Source: Variovorax sp. V93 (lineage in GTDB: Bacteria; Pseudomonadota; Gammaproteobacteria; Burkholderiales; Burkholderiaceae_C). Taken from it: a stretch of DNA of 64,000 nucleotides. Positions 24,839-31,899 of the stretch are shown here, one piece after another. The notes under the pieces are model-generated. The model was not told the origin of the DNA, made no database searches, and saw nothing but the letters and a program-made list of their open reading frames with translations. The DNA is taken from assembly GCF_041154485.1 (NCBI RefSeq), contig NZ_AP028669.1, positions 1,364,001 through 1,428,000 on the forward strand, read 5' to 3'. The translations under genes were made by a program, and so were the position numbers. Numbering within the stretch: position 1 is the first letter of the stretch; each line of letters begins with the position of its first letter.

Positions 24839-26749
24839 TCAGGCGGCCTGCTTGGCGTGGATGGCCTGCAGGTGGTTGGCCATGGAGGCCAACATGTGCG
24901 GGAACTCGGCTTCGTGGTAGCGCGGCGCGGCGCGCTCGCGACCTGCGGGCTCGAAGCCCAGGCCGCGCAGGCCCGCCTCGGTCACCGTGAAGTGGCCCAG
25001 CCGCTCGTTGATGGCGCCGATGCTCAGCGTGGGCGCACTGGTGGGCGCGGCGGCCGCGCGCACAGGCATTGGGATCACGGTGGGCGCCGGCGCAGCGGCG
25101 GGTGCGCTACTTGGCGTTGCTGACGGCGGCGCGACAGCGGTGGGGGCCGCACTTGGTGAAGCGGCAGGCGATGGAGCAGCGGCCGCGGCGATACGCATCT
25201 CGAACTTGGAGAGCAGCGCGCGGATCTCTGCGACGGCCGTTTCCTTGGCCTGCTGTGCCATGCCGGCGAGAGTGCCGAAGCGCTCGGCGTCGATGGGCCA
25301 TGCCTCGGTCTCAGCGAGGGTCTCGCGGACGCATTCGATCGTGCCGCCCACGCGCACGCCGGCGCGCCCGAGAGTGGCGATCATCACCTGTTGCTGGATG
25401 CCCTGAATCTCGGACATCGCGAGGTCCTTGCGGATCTTCTCGCGCCGCTCATCTTCCTTCTTCTCCTCGGCCGCGCGGTGATCGGCCACGCGGGTCTTCA
25501 CCAGTGAGGTGAGGTCCTCGGGCGCCTTCAGCACGATCTGCGCGGTGTCGGGGAACAACTGCGGCACGTCGGCCGCCAGTTCGCGCAGCGTGCTGAGGTT
25601 GATCTGGATGCGGGCGGCGATTTCGTTCGTCGCGATCTTCGCGTTGGCCAGCGTCGTGTCGATCGCTTCCTTCAGACTTTCCACCGTGCGCTTGTTCTTG
25701 ATCGCACCAGCGAAGTCGGCATTGAAGTTCGTCGGCATGTAAGGTTTGCCGATGCGCTTGTTCAGCGTAGCGATGTGCTCATCCAGCGCTGCACGGCCGC
25801 GCAAGACCTCATCCGTTCGGATCTGCACTTTGCGTGCCTCGACTTCCTTCTCCTTCGCGAGTCGAGTAGTGCGGGCGAGATTGCGGTAGTCCGCGATCAG
25901 GCGGCGCATCTCTTCAACGTTCGACATGCTGGCCAAGGCGCTGCTCTCGCCCGCTTCGAGCGCTTCTTCGGCCTTCTTCAACGCCTTGCAAGCGGCATCT
26001 GTGTCCGCGAACTCTTGGTCTGTGGAGGCTTTCGCGGGAATCTTGGCGATGAAGGCGCGAAGTGCAACGCCGAAGTCTGGAAGATTCGAAACTACTGTGA
26101 GCGTGCCGTCCATACGCACAGAAACCGCAGGCAAAGACTCGACCGGTGCCGCCACCACAACGGGCGCAGCCTGCGTAGGAACGTAGTCGGCGAGATCCTG
26201 CTCGAACTGGGCCCAGCCGGCGCGCAGGCGCTCGAACCAGACCGGATCCGGCAGCACCCAGACGAACAACATGTTCTCAGGCGTGCCGTCGGACACCACG
26301 AAGATCAGTTTCTCGGCGCCCGTCACCTTCAGGACCTGCTGGCATTGCGGCATGTGCTCATCGGGCACCTGGCCAGCGGCAACGCTCGCGGCGAGCGCTT
26401 CGTTCCACTGCTTGTGCTCCATGGCGATGCGGTCATCCATCGTCAGGCCGTCGCACGACGCCGACTCCTTGCCGTCGGAGCAGGTGACGGGGTAGAGGTC
26501 TTCCCCGATCAGCTTCTCGATGTGCGGCCGCGCCAGGGCTTCGACTTCGTGCCCGTGGTCCAGCACGTTGACCTGCAGCCATTCGCTGAAGGTCTTCGCA
26601 ATGCCCGTCTTCTTCATGCGCAGCAGCTCGTTGCGCGTGGTCTTCTTCGACAGGCCCAGCATGGCGGCTGCCTCGCTGGCGCCGAAGTGCTCGAGGCGGA
26701 ACTGGTCCCAGGCGTCGGTGCCCTGCACCAGGTCGTGTGTTTGCTTCAT
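24839..26749 (-). CDS. YqaJ-type viral recombinase/exonuclease
   Basis: This is a lambda-exonuclease-like nuclease that resects double-strand ends for single-strand annealing. The N-terminal domain has GASEAAAMLGLS (23-34) and the catalytic series D100 ... E111-x-K113 in CDGLTMDDRIAMEHKQ. The 636-aa length is far above the roughly 200-300 aa of the nuclease domain; residues about 215-480 are helical and coiled-coil-like, followed by an Ala/Pro-rich linker and a 70-residue end. It pairs with the ERF annealing protein encoded 12 bases upstream. Confidence 0.85.
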   Translation of the reverse strand: MKQTHDLVQGTDAWDQFRLEHFGASEAAAMLGLSKKTTRNELLRMKKTGIAKTFSEWLQVNVLDHGHEVEALARPHIEKLIGEDLYPVTCSDGKESASCDGLTMDDRIAMEHKQWNEALAASVAAGQVPDEHMPQCQQVLKVTGAEKLIFVVSDGTPENMLFVWVLPDPVWFERLRAGWAQFEQDLADYVPTQAAPVVVAAPVESLPAVSVRMDGTLTVVSNLPDFGVALRAFIAKIPAKASTDQEFADTDAACKALKKAEEALEAGESSALASMSNVEEMRRLIADYRNLARTTRLAKEKEVEARKVQIRTDEVLRGRAALDEHIATLNKRIGKPYMPTNFNADFAGAIKNKRTVESLKEAIDTTLANAKIATNEIAARIQINLSTLRELAADVPQLFPDTAQIVLKAPEDLTSLVKTRVADHRAAEEKKEDERREKIRKDLAMSEIQGIQQQVMIATLGRAGVRVGGTIECVRETLAETEAWPIDAERFGTLAGMAQQAKETAVAEIRALLSKFEMRIAAAAAPSPAASPSAAPTAVAPPSATPSSAPAAAPAPTVIPMPVRAAAAPTSAPTLSIGAINERLGHFTVTEAGLRGLGFEPAGRERAAPRYHEAEFPHMLASMANHLQAIHAKQAA

Positions 26750-26761
26750 GGTGGTGGTCTT

Positions 26762-27784
26762 TCAGGCGTTGAGTTCGGCGCGGCGCTTGTCGAAGAGCTC
26801 GCCCAGTTCGGTGCGGTGCACGGTGTTGCCCACCTCCTTGATGAGGTCGGCGGCGACGTTGAGTGCGTCTTCGGTCGTAGCCTTGTTCAGCTGCTCGGCC
26901 ACGTGCGCGAAGGTCAGGCCGGTAGTTGCGCTATCGGCGGCCGGCTTGCGGATGGCGGCGATCTGCTCGTCGCTCAGGAGGAACTTGGTGCGCGCCTTAT
27001 TAATGACCTGGTCGGGCTTGGCGCGACCGTCGGCGATGGCGGCACGCCACTCAGGCAGCCGCTGCGCAAAGAGGTCAGCTGGCCAGCACGCAGGCGCGGC
27101 CGGAGGTGGCGGTGCGCTGGTGCGCTTCTGCTCGTCGGTTTCATCGCCACCGCCACCACCGCGCCCGTCATCGTCGGCATCGTCCTTGGTGGCCAGCCCG
27201 GTGGCGGCGAGCAGCGTGTAGCGCTGCAGGTAGGTGATGGTCGATGCGACCTGCTGGATGCCGTTCTTCTTGCCACTGCTGTCGGGCGAGCCGTCGAGCG
27301 AAACGGATTCGCTATGGCCCAGGCGGTGCGTGATCGTGCAGATCACCACGATGCGGCCGCCGCCCTGCTGCAGGTCCCAGCGATGGGAAAGGCCGTGGCG
27401 CGCCATGGCCGGCACCACCACGTCGGTGATGTGCGACAGCTCGGCGTGCTTGTAGCCAACGAAGTCGCCGTCCTTCGTCGTATAGCCGACGTGCTTGCGC
27501 TTGAAGATCTCCAGCGGCTCGGCCTTGAAGTCGGCCATGGCCTTCACGAAGGCCTTGCGCGCTTCGTTGGCTTCCCAGCGCTCCTGCAGCTTCATCGCGC
27601 TCTCGACCAGTTCGAGCGACGCGCCGCGGCCGAGCGCGGTGAGCATCATCCCGAAGGGCGAAGCTTCGGCAGGCATGGTGCTGGCCAGCGCGCCGCCGGA
27701 TTGGACGGAGGGAACCGGAGCGGCTGCGCGCTCGACGGGTTCGAGGTCGAGGACGCGTGCGTCTTCGATGGTGGTTGCGTTCAC
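26762..27784 (-). CDS. erf: ERF-family single-strand annealing protein
   Basis: ERF proteins anneal complementary single strands in phage recombination. The 340-aa protein has the ERF core from about residue 65: QERWEANEARKAFVKAMADF, VGYKHAELSHITDVVVP, and the segment SSGKKNGIQQVASTITYLQR. A Gly/Asp-rich linker (DDDGRGGGGGDETDE) follows and then a C-terminal helical domain. The start is GTG at 27784. It is the partner of the YqaJ exonuclease. Confidence 0.88.
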   Translation of the reverse strand: MNATTIEDARVLDLEPVERAAAPVPSVQSGGALASTMPAEASPFGMMLTALGRGASLELVESAMKLQERWEANEARKAFVKAMADFKAEPLEIFKRKHVGYTTKDGDFVGYKHAELSHITDVVVPAMARHGLSHRWDLQQGGGRIVVICTITHRLGHSESVSLDGSPDSSGKKNGIQQVASTITYLQRYTLLAATGLATKDDADDDGRGGGGGDETDEQKRTSAPPPPAAPACWPADLFAQRLPEWRAAIADGRAKPDQVINKARTKFLLSDEQIAAIRKPAADSATTGLTFAHVAEQLNKATTEDALNVAADLIKEVGNTVHRTELGELFDKRRAELNA

Positions 27785-27795
27785 GGGTAGGCCTT

Positions 27796-27981
27796 TCAGC
27801 GGAAGAAGGTGAGAAGGAAATCGGGGTGGAAAAAGGCGAGGTAGCCGACCAGGGCCGCACAGGCGGCGGAGACGCGGATCCAGATCAGCACCAGCTGCAG
27901 CAGCTCGTCGATGGCGTTGCATGACGGCGCGACGGGCTCCGGCGTGTCGTCGGGGAAGTAGTGGGGGCGTGCGCGGCTCAT
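27796..27981 (-). CDS. Small membrane protein
   Basis: A 61-aa protein with one hydrophobic helix (ELLQLVLIWIRVSAACAALV plus GYLAFF) near the C-terminus and a proline-rich start. It lies in the leftward operon just before the ERF gene. Small membrane proteins in this phage position can act in superinfection exclusion, but nothing here shows that. Confidence 0.6.
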   Translation of the reverse strand: MSRARPHYFPDDTPEPVAPSCNAIDELLQLVLIWIRVSAACAALVGYLAFFHPDFLLTFFR

Positions 27982-27989
27982 CGACTGCC

Positions 27990-28235
27990 TCACTGGAAGT
28001 TGTTGAAGGCGATGGCTGCCACGACGCCGATCACGCCGACGACGTAGAGGGCGATGTCGGCCGCGCGGTGCGGGCGCGCCGGCTCCGGCAGCGGCACGAT
28101 CACGCCGCCGATTGCGGCAGGGCCGAAGGCTTGCTCCAGCGTGCGAGGGCACGGCGTGGTGCGCTCGTGTGTCGCGTCGACCTTGCCGACGAACTGGGCC
28201 GGCGCAGAGAGCGGGGTGTGAATCAGACTGTGCAC
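27990..28235 (-). CDS. Small membrane protein
   Basis: An 81-aa protein with one C-terminal transmembrane segment (IALYVVGVIGVVAAIAF). GTG at 28235 overlaps the upstream DUF3268 gene by 13 bases; longer frames start in arginine-rich shadow sequence. Function unknown. Confidence 0.6.
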   Translation of the reverse strand: MHSLIHTPLSAPAQFVGKVDATHERTTPCPRTLEQAFGPAAIGGVIVPLPEPARPHRAADIALYVVGVIGVVAAIAFNNFQ

Positions 28236-28717
28236 GTGGTCCTCGCTTTCACGGCGGCCACGACGGCGGCGCACTGCGCCACGTCGAACCAACCGATATG
28301 GCATTGCTCGACATCAGCGATGCCAAGCGCGCGGGCAAGCCAGGCATACGCCTCGCTGCGCGACATCGGGCCGTCCTGCCAGAGTGGGTTGAAGGCGTCC
28401 TTGGCGGCGCTGCGCGCGCGCCGGATCTCGGGCGTGGCCAGGGTGCCGAGGGGGATGCCCGTGAAGGGGTGCAGGCCGACATACGAATCGCAGCCGGTGC
28501 ACATGAGAGCCCACGGCCATTCGCCGTACTCGCGGCCGTAGATGCAACTGTTCGAGTCGATGAAGACTGGCGAGCCGCAGTGAGGGCACTTCTCCGGCAC
28601 CGGAAGCGGGTTCTTGACGCGCGCCACGGCGCGGCGCGAGGGTGCCCACGGCGATACCGGCTCGGTGCGGGGAGGCATGGATGCGCGGCGTTCGCGCTCT
28701 TTGCGGCTCACGCCCAT
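28223..28717 (-). CDS. DUF3268 zinc-finger phage protein
   Basis: The 164-aa protein has two CxxC pairs (CPHCGSPV and CTGCDSYVG) and the family stretches IYGREYGEWPWALMC, GLHPFTGIPLGTLA and AFNPLW. This is DUF3268, a zinc-binding family common in phages and mobile elements. The C-terminal HIGWFDVAQC segment is also typical. Function not established. Confidence 0.85.
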   Translation of the reverse strand: MGVSRKERERRASMPPRTEPVSPWAPSRRAVARVKNPLPVPEKCPHCGSPVFIDSNSCIYGREYGEWPWALMCTGCDSYVGLHPFTGIPLGTLATPEIRRARSAAKDAFNPLWQDGPMSRSEAYAWLARALGIADVEQCHIGWFDVAQCAAVVAAVKARTTCTV

Positions 28718-28860
28718 GGCAGTTCCAGATCGCGCTGGGCGAAGTGCTGCGCAAACAGGCGCTCGGCTTGCTCGCCGTCGACGATCTGCACGTCGACGGC
28801 CTGCTTCGGGAACACCGGCAAGGCGTGCTCGGCGTCGAACATGAAGTGCGGGGCGTTCAT
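28708..28860 (-). CDS. Small hypothetical protein
   Basis: A 50-aa acidic protein (MNAPHFMFDAEHALPVFPKQ) that overlaps genes at both ends: its start overlaps the previous stop (ATGA) and its end overlaps the DUF3268 start by ten bases. Support comes from this tight packing only. Confidence 0.5.
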   Translation of the reverse strand: MNAPHFMFDAEHALPVFPKQAVDVQIVDGEQAERLFAQHFAQRDLELPWA

Positions 28861-29186
28861 GCGGACCTCGCCTTCAGCATCTCGTCTGCCATGCGGTAAG
28901 CCATCCGGGCGACGATGGCGAAGGGCGTGATCTTCTTTGTCGCTTGGTTGCCGACCTGCTCCATCGCTGTCTCGGAGGCCAGCGTGGCCTCCATGGCGCC
29001 TTTGGCGAAGTAGTCGCGCATGCTCATGCCGATGACGGCGGCGGCGCGCGCCAAGATGTACGCGCGTTCGCGCTCGGTCGGGTCTTCGATGTGCAGCGAA
29101 GCCGCCATTGCAGTGGCGTGGGAGCTCTGCGGATCGCTGACCGGGAAGGCCGGCCCGCCGTCGTCGAATGGCGTGTCGGTGTTCAC
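28857..29186 (-). CDS. Hypothetical phage protein
   Basis: A 109-aa protein starting VNTDTPFDDGGPAFPVSDPQ, followed by GMSMRDYFAKGAMEA and a helical end AIVARMAYRMADEMLKARS. The GGPAFP ... GMSLRDYFA pattern is very common in prophage early regions, with no known activity. GTG at 29186 overlaps the upstream stop. Confidence 0.75.
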   Translation of the reverse strand: MNTDTPFDDGGPAFPVSDPQSSHATAMAASLHIEDPTERERAYILARAAAVIGMSMRDYFAKGAMEATLASETAMEQVGNQATKKITPFAIVARMAYRMADEMLKARSA

Positions 29187-29395
29187 GATGCCCGCCCGTT
29201 CTGCTGCTCGAGCGCAAAGGAGAGGGAGAGGTCGAAGTACGCCGGCGTGCCCTTGATCGCATTCAGCGCACGGTCGGTGGCCAGCGCTTGGTCTTCGGTC
29301 GGCACGAACACCTCTTCGGGGTGGTGCTTGGCTTCGACGCGCTCGCGGCGCGCGCTGCGCCGGCTGGCGAGGTTGGAGCGGGTGAGGGCGCTCAT
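29183..29395 (-). CDS. Small hypothetical phage protein
   Basis: A 70-aa protein starting MSALTRSNLASRRSARRERV. It overlaps the stop of the upstream gene at its ATG and the GTG of the next gene at its end. Basic N-terminus, otherwise featureless. Confidence 0.6.
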   Translation of the reverse strand: MSALTRSNLASRRSARRERVEAKHHPEEVFVPTEDQALATDRALNAIKGTPAYFDLSLSFALEQQNGRAS

Positions 29396-29589
29396 CACGC
29401 GGCCTTCCGACCATAAGGAAACCACCGCACAAGGCCGTCCGCCGCAAGGTTTGCCGCGACCGTCGAGAACCAGTGGCCGCCCCGGTCTTCCTTGCCGTAC
29501 CGCAGACCCATGACCTTCAGGACGGTGAGCCCGATCAGTACGCCCGCGGCGTTCTGAAGGTTGTCCTTGAGTGCTTGTTTGTTCGCCAT
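29395..29589 (-). CDS. First gene of leftward operon: small membrane protein
   Basis: A 64-aa protein with one likely membrane helix (NAAGVLIGLTVLKVMGL) and a polar end. ATG at 29589 is chosen over one two codons upstream because AGGAG lies six bases before it. It is the first gene after the PL promoter, in the place where lambdoid phages keep early regulators or exclusion genes. No antiterminator features are seen. Confidence 0.65.
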   Translation of the reverse strand: MANKQALKDNLQNAAGVLIGLTVLKVMGLRYGKEDRGGHWFSTVAANLAADGLVRWFPYGRKAA

Positions 29590-29614
29590 GCCCATCTCCT
29601 GTGTTGATGGGCAA

Positions 29615-29643
29615 ATTACATCAAACGGTGAAAGCCATGTCAA
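29615..29643 (-). promoter_or_regulatory. Leftward early promoter PL
   Basis: On the minus strand TTGACA (29643-29638) and TGTAAT (29620-29615) are separated by exactly 17 bp. Two of the palindromic operator copies overlap the boxes (29618-29631 and 29643-29656), so a bound repressor would block it. The transcript should start near 29608 and lead into the gene at 29589. Confidence 0.85.
29618..29631. promoter_or_regulatory. Left operator copy 1 (degenerate)
   Basis: ACATCAAACGGTGA: the left half ACATCA is perfect, the right half has three changes from TGATGT. It overlaps the PL -10 box. It is probably the weakest of the five sites. Confidence 0.6.
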
Positions 29644-29656
29644 CATCAAATGATGT
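29643..29656. promoter_or_regulatory. Left operator copy 2 (perfect palindrome)
   Basis: ACATCA-AA-TGATGT is a perfect 14-bp palindrome touching the PL -35 box. Its centre is 25 bp from copy 1. Confidence 0.85.
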
Positions 29657-29672
29657 AGTTTCTAAAAATATT

Positions 29673-29686
29673 TCATCAAAAGATGA
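29673..29686. promoter_or_regulatory. Left operator copy 3
   Basis: TCATCAAAAGATGA keeps the two-fold symmetry (TCATC-AAAA-GATGA) with changed ends. Its centre is 30 bp from copy 2, upstream of PL. Confidence 0.7.
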
Positions 29687-29707
29687 CGGAGCAGATCAGG
29701 CGGACGC

Positions 29708-29732
29708 AAAAAAAGGCCCGCACGCGGCGGGC
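29708..29732 (-). terminator. Intrinsic terminator of the repressor gene
   Basis: On the minus strand the arms GCCCGC (29732-29727) and GCGGGC (29721-29716) form a hairpin followed by a run of T (29714-29708 as A on the plus strand). It lies 30 bases after the repressor stop and separates the repressor transcript from the PL operon. Confidence 0.85.
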
Positions 29733-29762
29733 TTGGTGGGGAGGTGGGGGCCGACTAGATCG

Positions 29763-30455
29763 TCAAAGCTTTTTGCCGTTCCAGGCCCAGACCACGCGGC
29801 CGCGAACCTCAACGGGGCGTGAGCCGTCGAGCACGTCGACCGTCTTCACTGTCGGGTTGTCGCTGCTGATTTCGAAGGAGCCGTCGATGCGCTGGCGCAC
29901 CCGCTTGATGTAGATCCGGTCGTTGGCTTCCATCACATACACGCCGTCGATCTTGGGCGCGTTCACTCCGATATCGACCAGGAGGATGTCGCCATCAGCA
30001 AAGGTCGGGTCCATCGAGTCGCCGTAGCCATGGATGAATCGTAGGTTCTCCAGGCTCGTGAGTGGCTTGATTGTCCGGCTCACCCATTGGGGTGACACGG
30101 TAAGACGACCGATGACTACCTCTTCGGGCATCACGTCGGAGCCTGGTCCCATGGAGCCAGCGACCGCGAGGAGCGGCACGTCGAACGTGTCATGGTCGAC
30201 GGACCCGCCAGCACCCTTGATGACGGCCCGCGTGACCTCTCCGCCTTCGTCGTCGTCTAACCACCCTGCGGGCAACCCCGCAAAGCCTTCAATGCTACGG
30301 GCCACCTTCTCTCCGAACGAGGCGCGACCAGAGATCAGATCACTCGCCTGATTGGTCTTGCGCCCGATGGCCTGACCGAGCGCCACGGGGCCCTCGATGC
30401 CTCGATCTTTCGCGAATTTCTTGAGCCGGGCGATTCGGATGAGCTTGGCGGTCAT
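29763..30455 (-). CDS. LexA/CI-type phage repressor (S24 peptidase fold)
   Basis: This 230-aa protein is the presumed lysogeny repressor. The N-terminal HTH is around VALGQAIGRKTNQASDLISG (24-43). The C-terminal S24 domain has the Ala99-Gly100 cleavage site in LLAVAGSMG, Ser147 in HGYGDSMDP and Lys184 in IYIKRVRQ, the 37-residue Ser-Lys spacing of LexA. Self-cleavage after RecA activation (SOS) would release PL and PR. ATG at 30455 is used; the longer frame would run through the operators. It is flanked by operators on both sides. Confidence 0.93.
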   Translation of the reverse strand: MTAKLIRIARLKKFAKDRGIEGPVALGQAIGRKTNQASDLISGRASFGEKVARSIEGFAGLPAGWLDDDEGGEVTRAVIKGAGGSVDHDTFDVPLLAVAGSMGPGSDVMPEEVVIGRLTVSPQWVSRTIKPLTSLENLRFIHGYGDSMDPTFADGDILLVDIGVNAPKIDGVYVMEANDRIYIKRVRQRIDGSFEISSDNPTVKTVDVLDGSRPVEVRGRVVWAWNGKKL

Positions 30456-30480
30456 GACCGCCGAGTGAATCAGCGCGACT

Positions 30481-30494
30481 ACATCATTTGATGT
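30481..30494. promoter_or_regulatory. Right operator copy 1 (perfect palindrome)
   Basis: ACATCA-TT-TGATGT is a perfect 14-bp palindrome. It ends on the first base of the PR -35 box and also lies just upstream of the repressor gene, so it can control both. Confidence 0.87.
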
Positions 30495-30522
30495 TGACAG
30501 TTCTTTCATCATTCGATGTAAT
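30494..30522 (+). promoter_or_regulatory. Rightward early promoter PR
   Basis: TTGACA (30494-30499) and TGTAAT (30517-30522) are 17 bp apart, the same boxes as PL. The predicted start point, about 7 bases past the -10, is at 30529-30530, which is the A of the ATG of the next gene, so the message is predicted to be leaderless. Operators overlap both boxes. Confidence 0.87.
30506..30519. promoter_or_regulatory. Right operator copy 2
   Basis: TCATCATTCGATGT differs from the perfect palindrome at two positions. Its centre is 25 bp from right copy 1, and it covers the PR -10 box. Confidence 0.75.
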
Positions 30523-30529
30523 TCGGGGT

Positions 30530-30826
30530 ATGGACATAAAACCGTACTTCTTCGGGCTCAGCAATGAGGATCGCAAGATCTTCGCCGACAAATGCGGCGC
30601 CACCGTCGGGCACATTCGCAACGTCTGTTACGGGGACCGCAAGGCCACCACCGTGCTCGCAGCGCAGTTCGAACTGCACTCAAACGGCGAGGTGACCGTC
30701 GAGGAAACGCTTCCCGCGCATCAGTGGCACCGCGTCAAGGACAAGGCTTGGCCCCACGCGAAAGGTCGCCCGCTGTCGGATGTTGCTGCCGAGCCAAAGC
30801 TCGAGCCCGCGAAAGAGGGCGCCTGA
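30530..30826 (+). CDS. Cro-like regulator
   Basis: The 98-aa protein is the first gene from PR, in the cro position. The first 65 residues (MDIKPYFFGLSNEDRKIFAD, then CGATVGHIRNVCYGDRKAT) fit a small HTH fold with a YdaS/Cro-like layout; the tail is disordered and charged. ATG at 30530 has no ribosome site upstream because the transcript begins about there. It likely competes with the repressor at the shared operators. Confidence 0.75.
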   Translation: MDIKPYFFGLSNEDRKIFADKCGATVGHIRNVCYGDRKATTVLAAQFELHSNGEVTVEETLPAHQWHRVKDKAWPHAKGRPLSDVAAEPKLEPAKEGA

Positions 30827-31081
30827 ATGTCCCACATCTTGCCCACGGAAGGGCCGCCACCCGATTCGGTTGCGCGCGCTGAGCGGCTGGCCAACACCCT
30901 CGCATTGGTTCTGGCCTACGTCTTGTTCCTCGTGGCCGCCGCGCTCGCCCTGAGCGCCTTCTTCGTAGGCCGCCCGGCCGCAGCTCTCATCGCAATCACC
31001 GCTGGCGCCGTCGCTCTCTGGCTTGTCCTGGAGGGCGAGAGCGCGCTCGATGCGCAGGCGCTCGACGAGTTCAACGGCTAG
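30827..31081 (+). CDS. Two-helix membrane protein
   Basis: An 84-aa protein with two transmembrane helices (LALVLAYVLFLVAAALALSA and AALIAITAGAVALWLVL) and short polar ends. It starts directly after the Cro-like gene's stop. Its early position is like that of phage exclusion or ion-leak proteins, but no specific match is known. Confidence 0.65.
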   Translation: MSHILPTEGPPPDSVARAERLANTLALVLAYVLFLVAAALALSAFFVGRPAAALIAITAGAVALWLVLEGESALDAQALDEFNG

Positions 31082-31144
31082 GTCGTGAAGGCTTTGAAAC
31101 ATGAGACCGATGGTCTTTTTTTTGTGCCCGGAGGGGATAGTCAA

Positions 31145-31576
31145 GTGAAGTCAAATGATTTGAGCCAGGCTGACGCACAGCGCGAACTGGACCTTTTTCG
31201 GCAGCCTCCCGCAAACGAGGTGCCGCTCGAGCTGATTCGCAAGCAGGCCAGTGCCGGCGCCGCTTTCACGCTCGCATGCACGTCGTCGGGACTGCTCGAC
31301 CAGACCATCTACGGCTTCATCGGCATCGACGCCGGCACCTTTTCCAAGATCAAGAAGGGCCTGGCCACGTTGCAGGCCGACCTTCTGGGCAAGTTCTGCT
31401 ACGCGGTGAACAACCGCATCTATGCCGAATGGTGCGCTTACCAGCTCGGCTGCACGCTGGTCGAGATCAAGACCGAAGCCGAGCGGCGCGCCGAGGCTGC
31501 CGAGAAGCGTGCCGCCGAAGCCGAACTCAAGGTGCGCGTGCTGATGGAAACCTTCCACGGAAGGGCGATCGCATGA
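31145..31576 (+). CDS. CII-like transcriptional activator candidate
   Basis: A 143-aa protein. The central part (FTLACTSSGLLDQTIYGFIG, then IDAGTFSKIKKGLATLQADL and FCYAVNNRIYAEWCAYQLGC) resembles the HTH core of CII-like phage regulators. The C-terminus is a coiled coil (KTEAERRAEAAEKRAAEAEL) that could oligomerise. GTG at 31145 is chosen because GGAGGGG lies eight bases upstream; an earlier GTG at 31085 lacks this. Confidence 0.6.
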   Translation: MKSNDLSQADAQRELDLFRQPPANEVPLELIRKQASAGAAFTLACTSSGLLDQTIYGFIGIDAGTFSKIKKGLATLQADLLGKFCYAVNNRIYAEWCAYQLGCTLVEIKTEAERRAEAAEKRAAEAELKVRVLMETFHGRAIA

Positions 31577-31899
31577 ACGCCGACAGCAAGATGATGCGGA
31601 CGCTCGGCGCGATCGGCCAGAGCACGACGTACAGCGAGATGGCGGCGGCCACGGGCATCGATGCCAAGCTGCTGATGACCAACGTGGCACACCTCAAGCG
31701 CCGCGGATACGTGGAGCGTCTCAACGAAGGCGCACCGAAGTGCGAGATCGCATATTTCCGCCGCACCACGGCCGGCGACGAGCTGATCCAAGGCGAGCCC
31801 GAACCAGAGATCGAGCCCTTTCCCGTCGTGGTGATGACCTCCGTGCAGCGCGCCATCCTGCGCCGGCCCGCGCTGGCCACCGTGTGGAGCGCCGCGTAA
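31573..31899 (+). CDS. Winged-helix DNA-binding protein
   Basis: A 108-aa protein with a MarR-like reading head: TYSEMAAATGIDAKLLMTNV then AHLKRRGYVER, and a wing with IAYFRRT. It overlaps the previous stop (ATGA). It probably regulates early gene expression or replication. No closer family recognised. Confidence 0.65.
   Translation: MNADSKMMRTLGAIGQSTTYSEMAAATGIDAKLLMTNVAHLKRRGYVERLNEGAPKCEIAYFRRTTAGDELIQGEPEPEIEPFPVVVMTSVQRAILRRPALATVWSAA

Noticed and set aside
25775-27790. 671-codon plus-strand open frame opposite the YqaJ and ERF genes
   Set aside because: Shadow of two recognised genes; no signal for translation.
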